From assembly GCA_014155875.1 (NCBI GenBank), contig JACEFZ010014522.1:1-64000 (forward strand): DNA of 64,000 bases, written 5' to 3'. This document shows positions 61,960 to 64,000 of the stretch, piece by piece. Under the pieces are notes generated by a model that saw only the letters and a program-made list of their open reading frames with translations, was not told the DNA's origin and did not search any database. The position numbers and the translations under genes are program-made. Within the stretch, counting starts at the first letter, position 1, and each line of letters opens with the position of its first letter. The DNA comes from Cepaea nemoralis. Lineage: Eukaryota; Mollusca; Gastropoda; Stylommatophora; Helicidae.

Positions 61960-63632
61960 CGGACTGGTTATATCGGCTTTTGTGTCTGTGACGTCAGCTG
62001 GGGGATTGTTCGGCGGCTATCCTTTGTGCCCGTCTCCTCTTGTGGTTTTGTTTGTTGGTGCAGGCTCCTGGCTTGGCTGGGTGCAGTCCTTATAAGGACT
62101 TTTTTGGGGGGTCTGTTTGCCTCCTTTTTTGTGTATTGTCCGTAGAAGCTTTTCGATGTTGTCATCTTCCTCCAAGCGCCTGCTTTCTATTTCGATGAAT
62201 AGTTTATGTTTCATTTCGCAGTCTTCCTCCATGGGCAACCACGGGATGGTCTCTCCGTCATCTATATAGTATTCGAGGCCGGACTCAGGGTGATAGTGTA
62301 TATCATGGTATTCTAGCGGTTGCCCCCCTGAGTTTCTTGGGCTTCTTCTTTTCTTTTTCTCTCCAGCGCATTCTGAATACCTTGCGCCCGAGTTCATCTC
62401 TAATTGCCTGCAATTTTGTCGAGTCTAGTAGCTCCTCCAAGCTAGGTCCCCGGGGCCTCTCCGTGCCGACATCAGGGTGCTCATCTCGGTTTTCTTTGGA
62501 TGCCTGGTGGGATATTGGTTTCCCCTTGTATGTCTCGGGCGTCGTGGTTGGGCTGCTGGCTTTAGCTTGCGGTTTAGGCTCGGTCTCTTGGTTTTCATCT
62601 TGCGGTTTCTCTGTGGTTTCTTGTATGGCTTCTGTTGGTTTGTTTTGGAAAAGTGCCATTTCACCTTTTTGCAGTTCTCGCTCTGATTTGTAGGATTTCT
62701 TCGTTCTCCTTCTTTATCAGTGCCATATATTCCACTTCTTGTTTGATGTTTTGATGGATCTCCTTTACTTCAGCCAGCAGTTTCTCATTGTCACTGGATG
62801 GAGTCGGCGTCAGCAGTGCCCTGACTTGCTTCTTCAACTCGTCAATCTGGTTTTGCAGTTGATCTCTTTCAGCTTGTGATATACCCGTGGCTGTCTCTCA
62901 CCTCCGCATTGCATCCTTATATGGTGTCTTTGTGGTGATGGCGAGCTTTAAGATGTCTCTGAGTATTTGAAGGTATGGACGGCCTAAGTATCTTGTTCAT
63001 GCTTGCCCAGGCAGTTGGCGCACTTTCTTTTGTTGTTGGGTGCTCGGAAATCCGTGTCCAGCTTGGCCAGCGGACACTCCTTGAAGGCGTGGTGATCGGC
63101 GCAGTACCGGCAGATTTCCGTCTTACTGCGACATGTTGCTCTGCTGTGACCGGCCCTCTGGCATCTGGAGTACTGGGTGAATCTCTCTGGCTGCTGTATT
63201 CTCTTGTTGATTTATACTGTGATCGGCATCTCGCTGCCCTCTGTCGTCACCACCGCCAAGGTTGTGGGAATCTTGGCGTAGGTGAGGAGCCGCTCCACTT
63301 TTAAGAATCGGGTGTGAAGATTGTCTTCTCGTAGCTGCTTCAGAATGTCTTAGTCTGATAGCGCCACTTGGATACGCTTGATAACCCACTTGATTGTCGG
63401 TGAGTCGGTGTTTACGACTCTGGTGTCTTTCTCCTCCCTCTGTTTCTCAGTAGGTTTGACTCTTGTCTGTGGTGGACTGTCGATGGTCTCCCTCGTGATG
63501 GCTTCAGTAGTAGCTATAGTTTCAGGCTCCTTGTTACAGCTCGCAGGCAGGCTCTCCACGTTCTTCTTCTTGTCGGCTCCCACGCTGCACATCTTGGATA
63601 CCGCGTCTTTTGGTGTTCTTGCGACGTGCCAT
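61960..63632 (-). pseudogene. LINE ORF1 (gag-like, zinc knuckles), degenerate
   Basis: A minus-strand series of open segments starts MARRKNTKRRGIQDV at 63632. A middle part reads ILKQLREDNLHTRFLKVERL then KIPTTLAVVTT. A knuckle region reads SRCQRAGHSRATC, CRYCADHHAFKEC and CANCLGKHE, and a Glu/Lys/Pro-rich end follows. The first knuckle has lost its first Cys (Tyr instead), and stops (in LSD*DILK and ITV*INK) plus frameshifts break it. Jockey/I-type ORF1 proteins bind LINE RNA. The 63633-63850 stretch is probably its 5' UTR; 63851-64000 shows nothing. Confidence 0.8.
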
Positions 63633-64000
63633 TTTCCCCCGTATCAGGCTTCTTGACTTGTTCAGGTGACTTGTCTTGTTAGCGCTCGCAGTTGCGATTG
63701 CACACGACGATGCACAAAAAGCGATGCGCACGAAAAAAGACGCCTCGCTATATTTGAGCAATTCTTTATTGTCCGTTGAATACATTCTTTTCGTTGGTCG
63801 CTTTTTATGGCCGTATTTTATTAGCGGTTGAGAAATCCATCCATTCATCCATCCATTATGCGAAAAAAAAAAAATTCCACCGTGTCAACCAGCCTCTGTA
63901 GCATCGGTTATAATAGTGGTGGTTCATGGTACGGAATGAGTTTGTTAAGTTTCTTTGCGCCAGTGTTAGCTGGCTTATCGGTTTGCAGAGTTTGTGCCTG

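Overview
This is animal nuclear DNA from a repeat-rich invertebrate genome, most likely a lophotrochozoan and perhaps a mollusc. That placement is an inference from the mix of tRNA-derived SINEs, RTE/CR1-like LINEs and a Ty3/gypsy element with no env. The signs of a nuclear genome are spliced genes, SINEs with A/B boxes and long minisatellites. There are no operons or ribosome-binding sites. Almost all open frames longer than 60 codons are repeats or mobile-element remnants; only two host genes can be supported, and they converge.

Gene 1 (+ strand, 2313-32640) is ZPR1, the zinc-finger chaperone of translation factor eEF1A. Eleven exons encode the C-terminal 355 residues and stop; the roughly 110 N-terminal residues with the first zinc finger lie upstream of the window. 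Two of its ten introns have minor-spliceosome (U12) signals: an AT-AC intron (8859-9870) and a GT-AG intron (21988-24428) that splits the second C4 zinc finger.

Gene 2 (- strand, 56426 to 42083) is a complete 193-residue Rho-family GTPase in six coding exons. All five G motifs and a C-terminal CSLL prenylation box are present. Its start codon appears to be split by an intron, and the splice donor of its second coding exon lies inside a 31-bp tandem array.

Intron 5 of ZPR1 holds an almost intact, young Ty3/gypsy LTR retrotransposon (12445-21674). It has 235-bp LTRs differing at 2 positions, a 4-bp target duplication, gag, an overlapping pol in the -1 frame, and a 1.95-kb non-coding tail. It landed inside an older LINE copy. 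Other elements are a TTAA-flanked piggyBac-type MITE (1502-2202), at least five tRNA-derived SINE families and one short (GAA)n-tailed family (named A-F here), several LINE families (named A, B, C and R here), a LINE ORF1 pseudogene at the right end, and a 28S rRNA-derived chimeric insert at 44344-44785.

Tandem arrays are very large: 31 bp over 2.2 kb between the two genes, 78 bp over 2.9 kb in Rho intron 5, 42 bp over 0.85 kb, 60 bp over 0.6 kb, and others. Several array units match a dispersed element, so the arrays probably grew from mobile-element pieces. All exon coordinates come from reading splice sites and conserved protein sequence by eye. Repeat family names are local labels, not database names.
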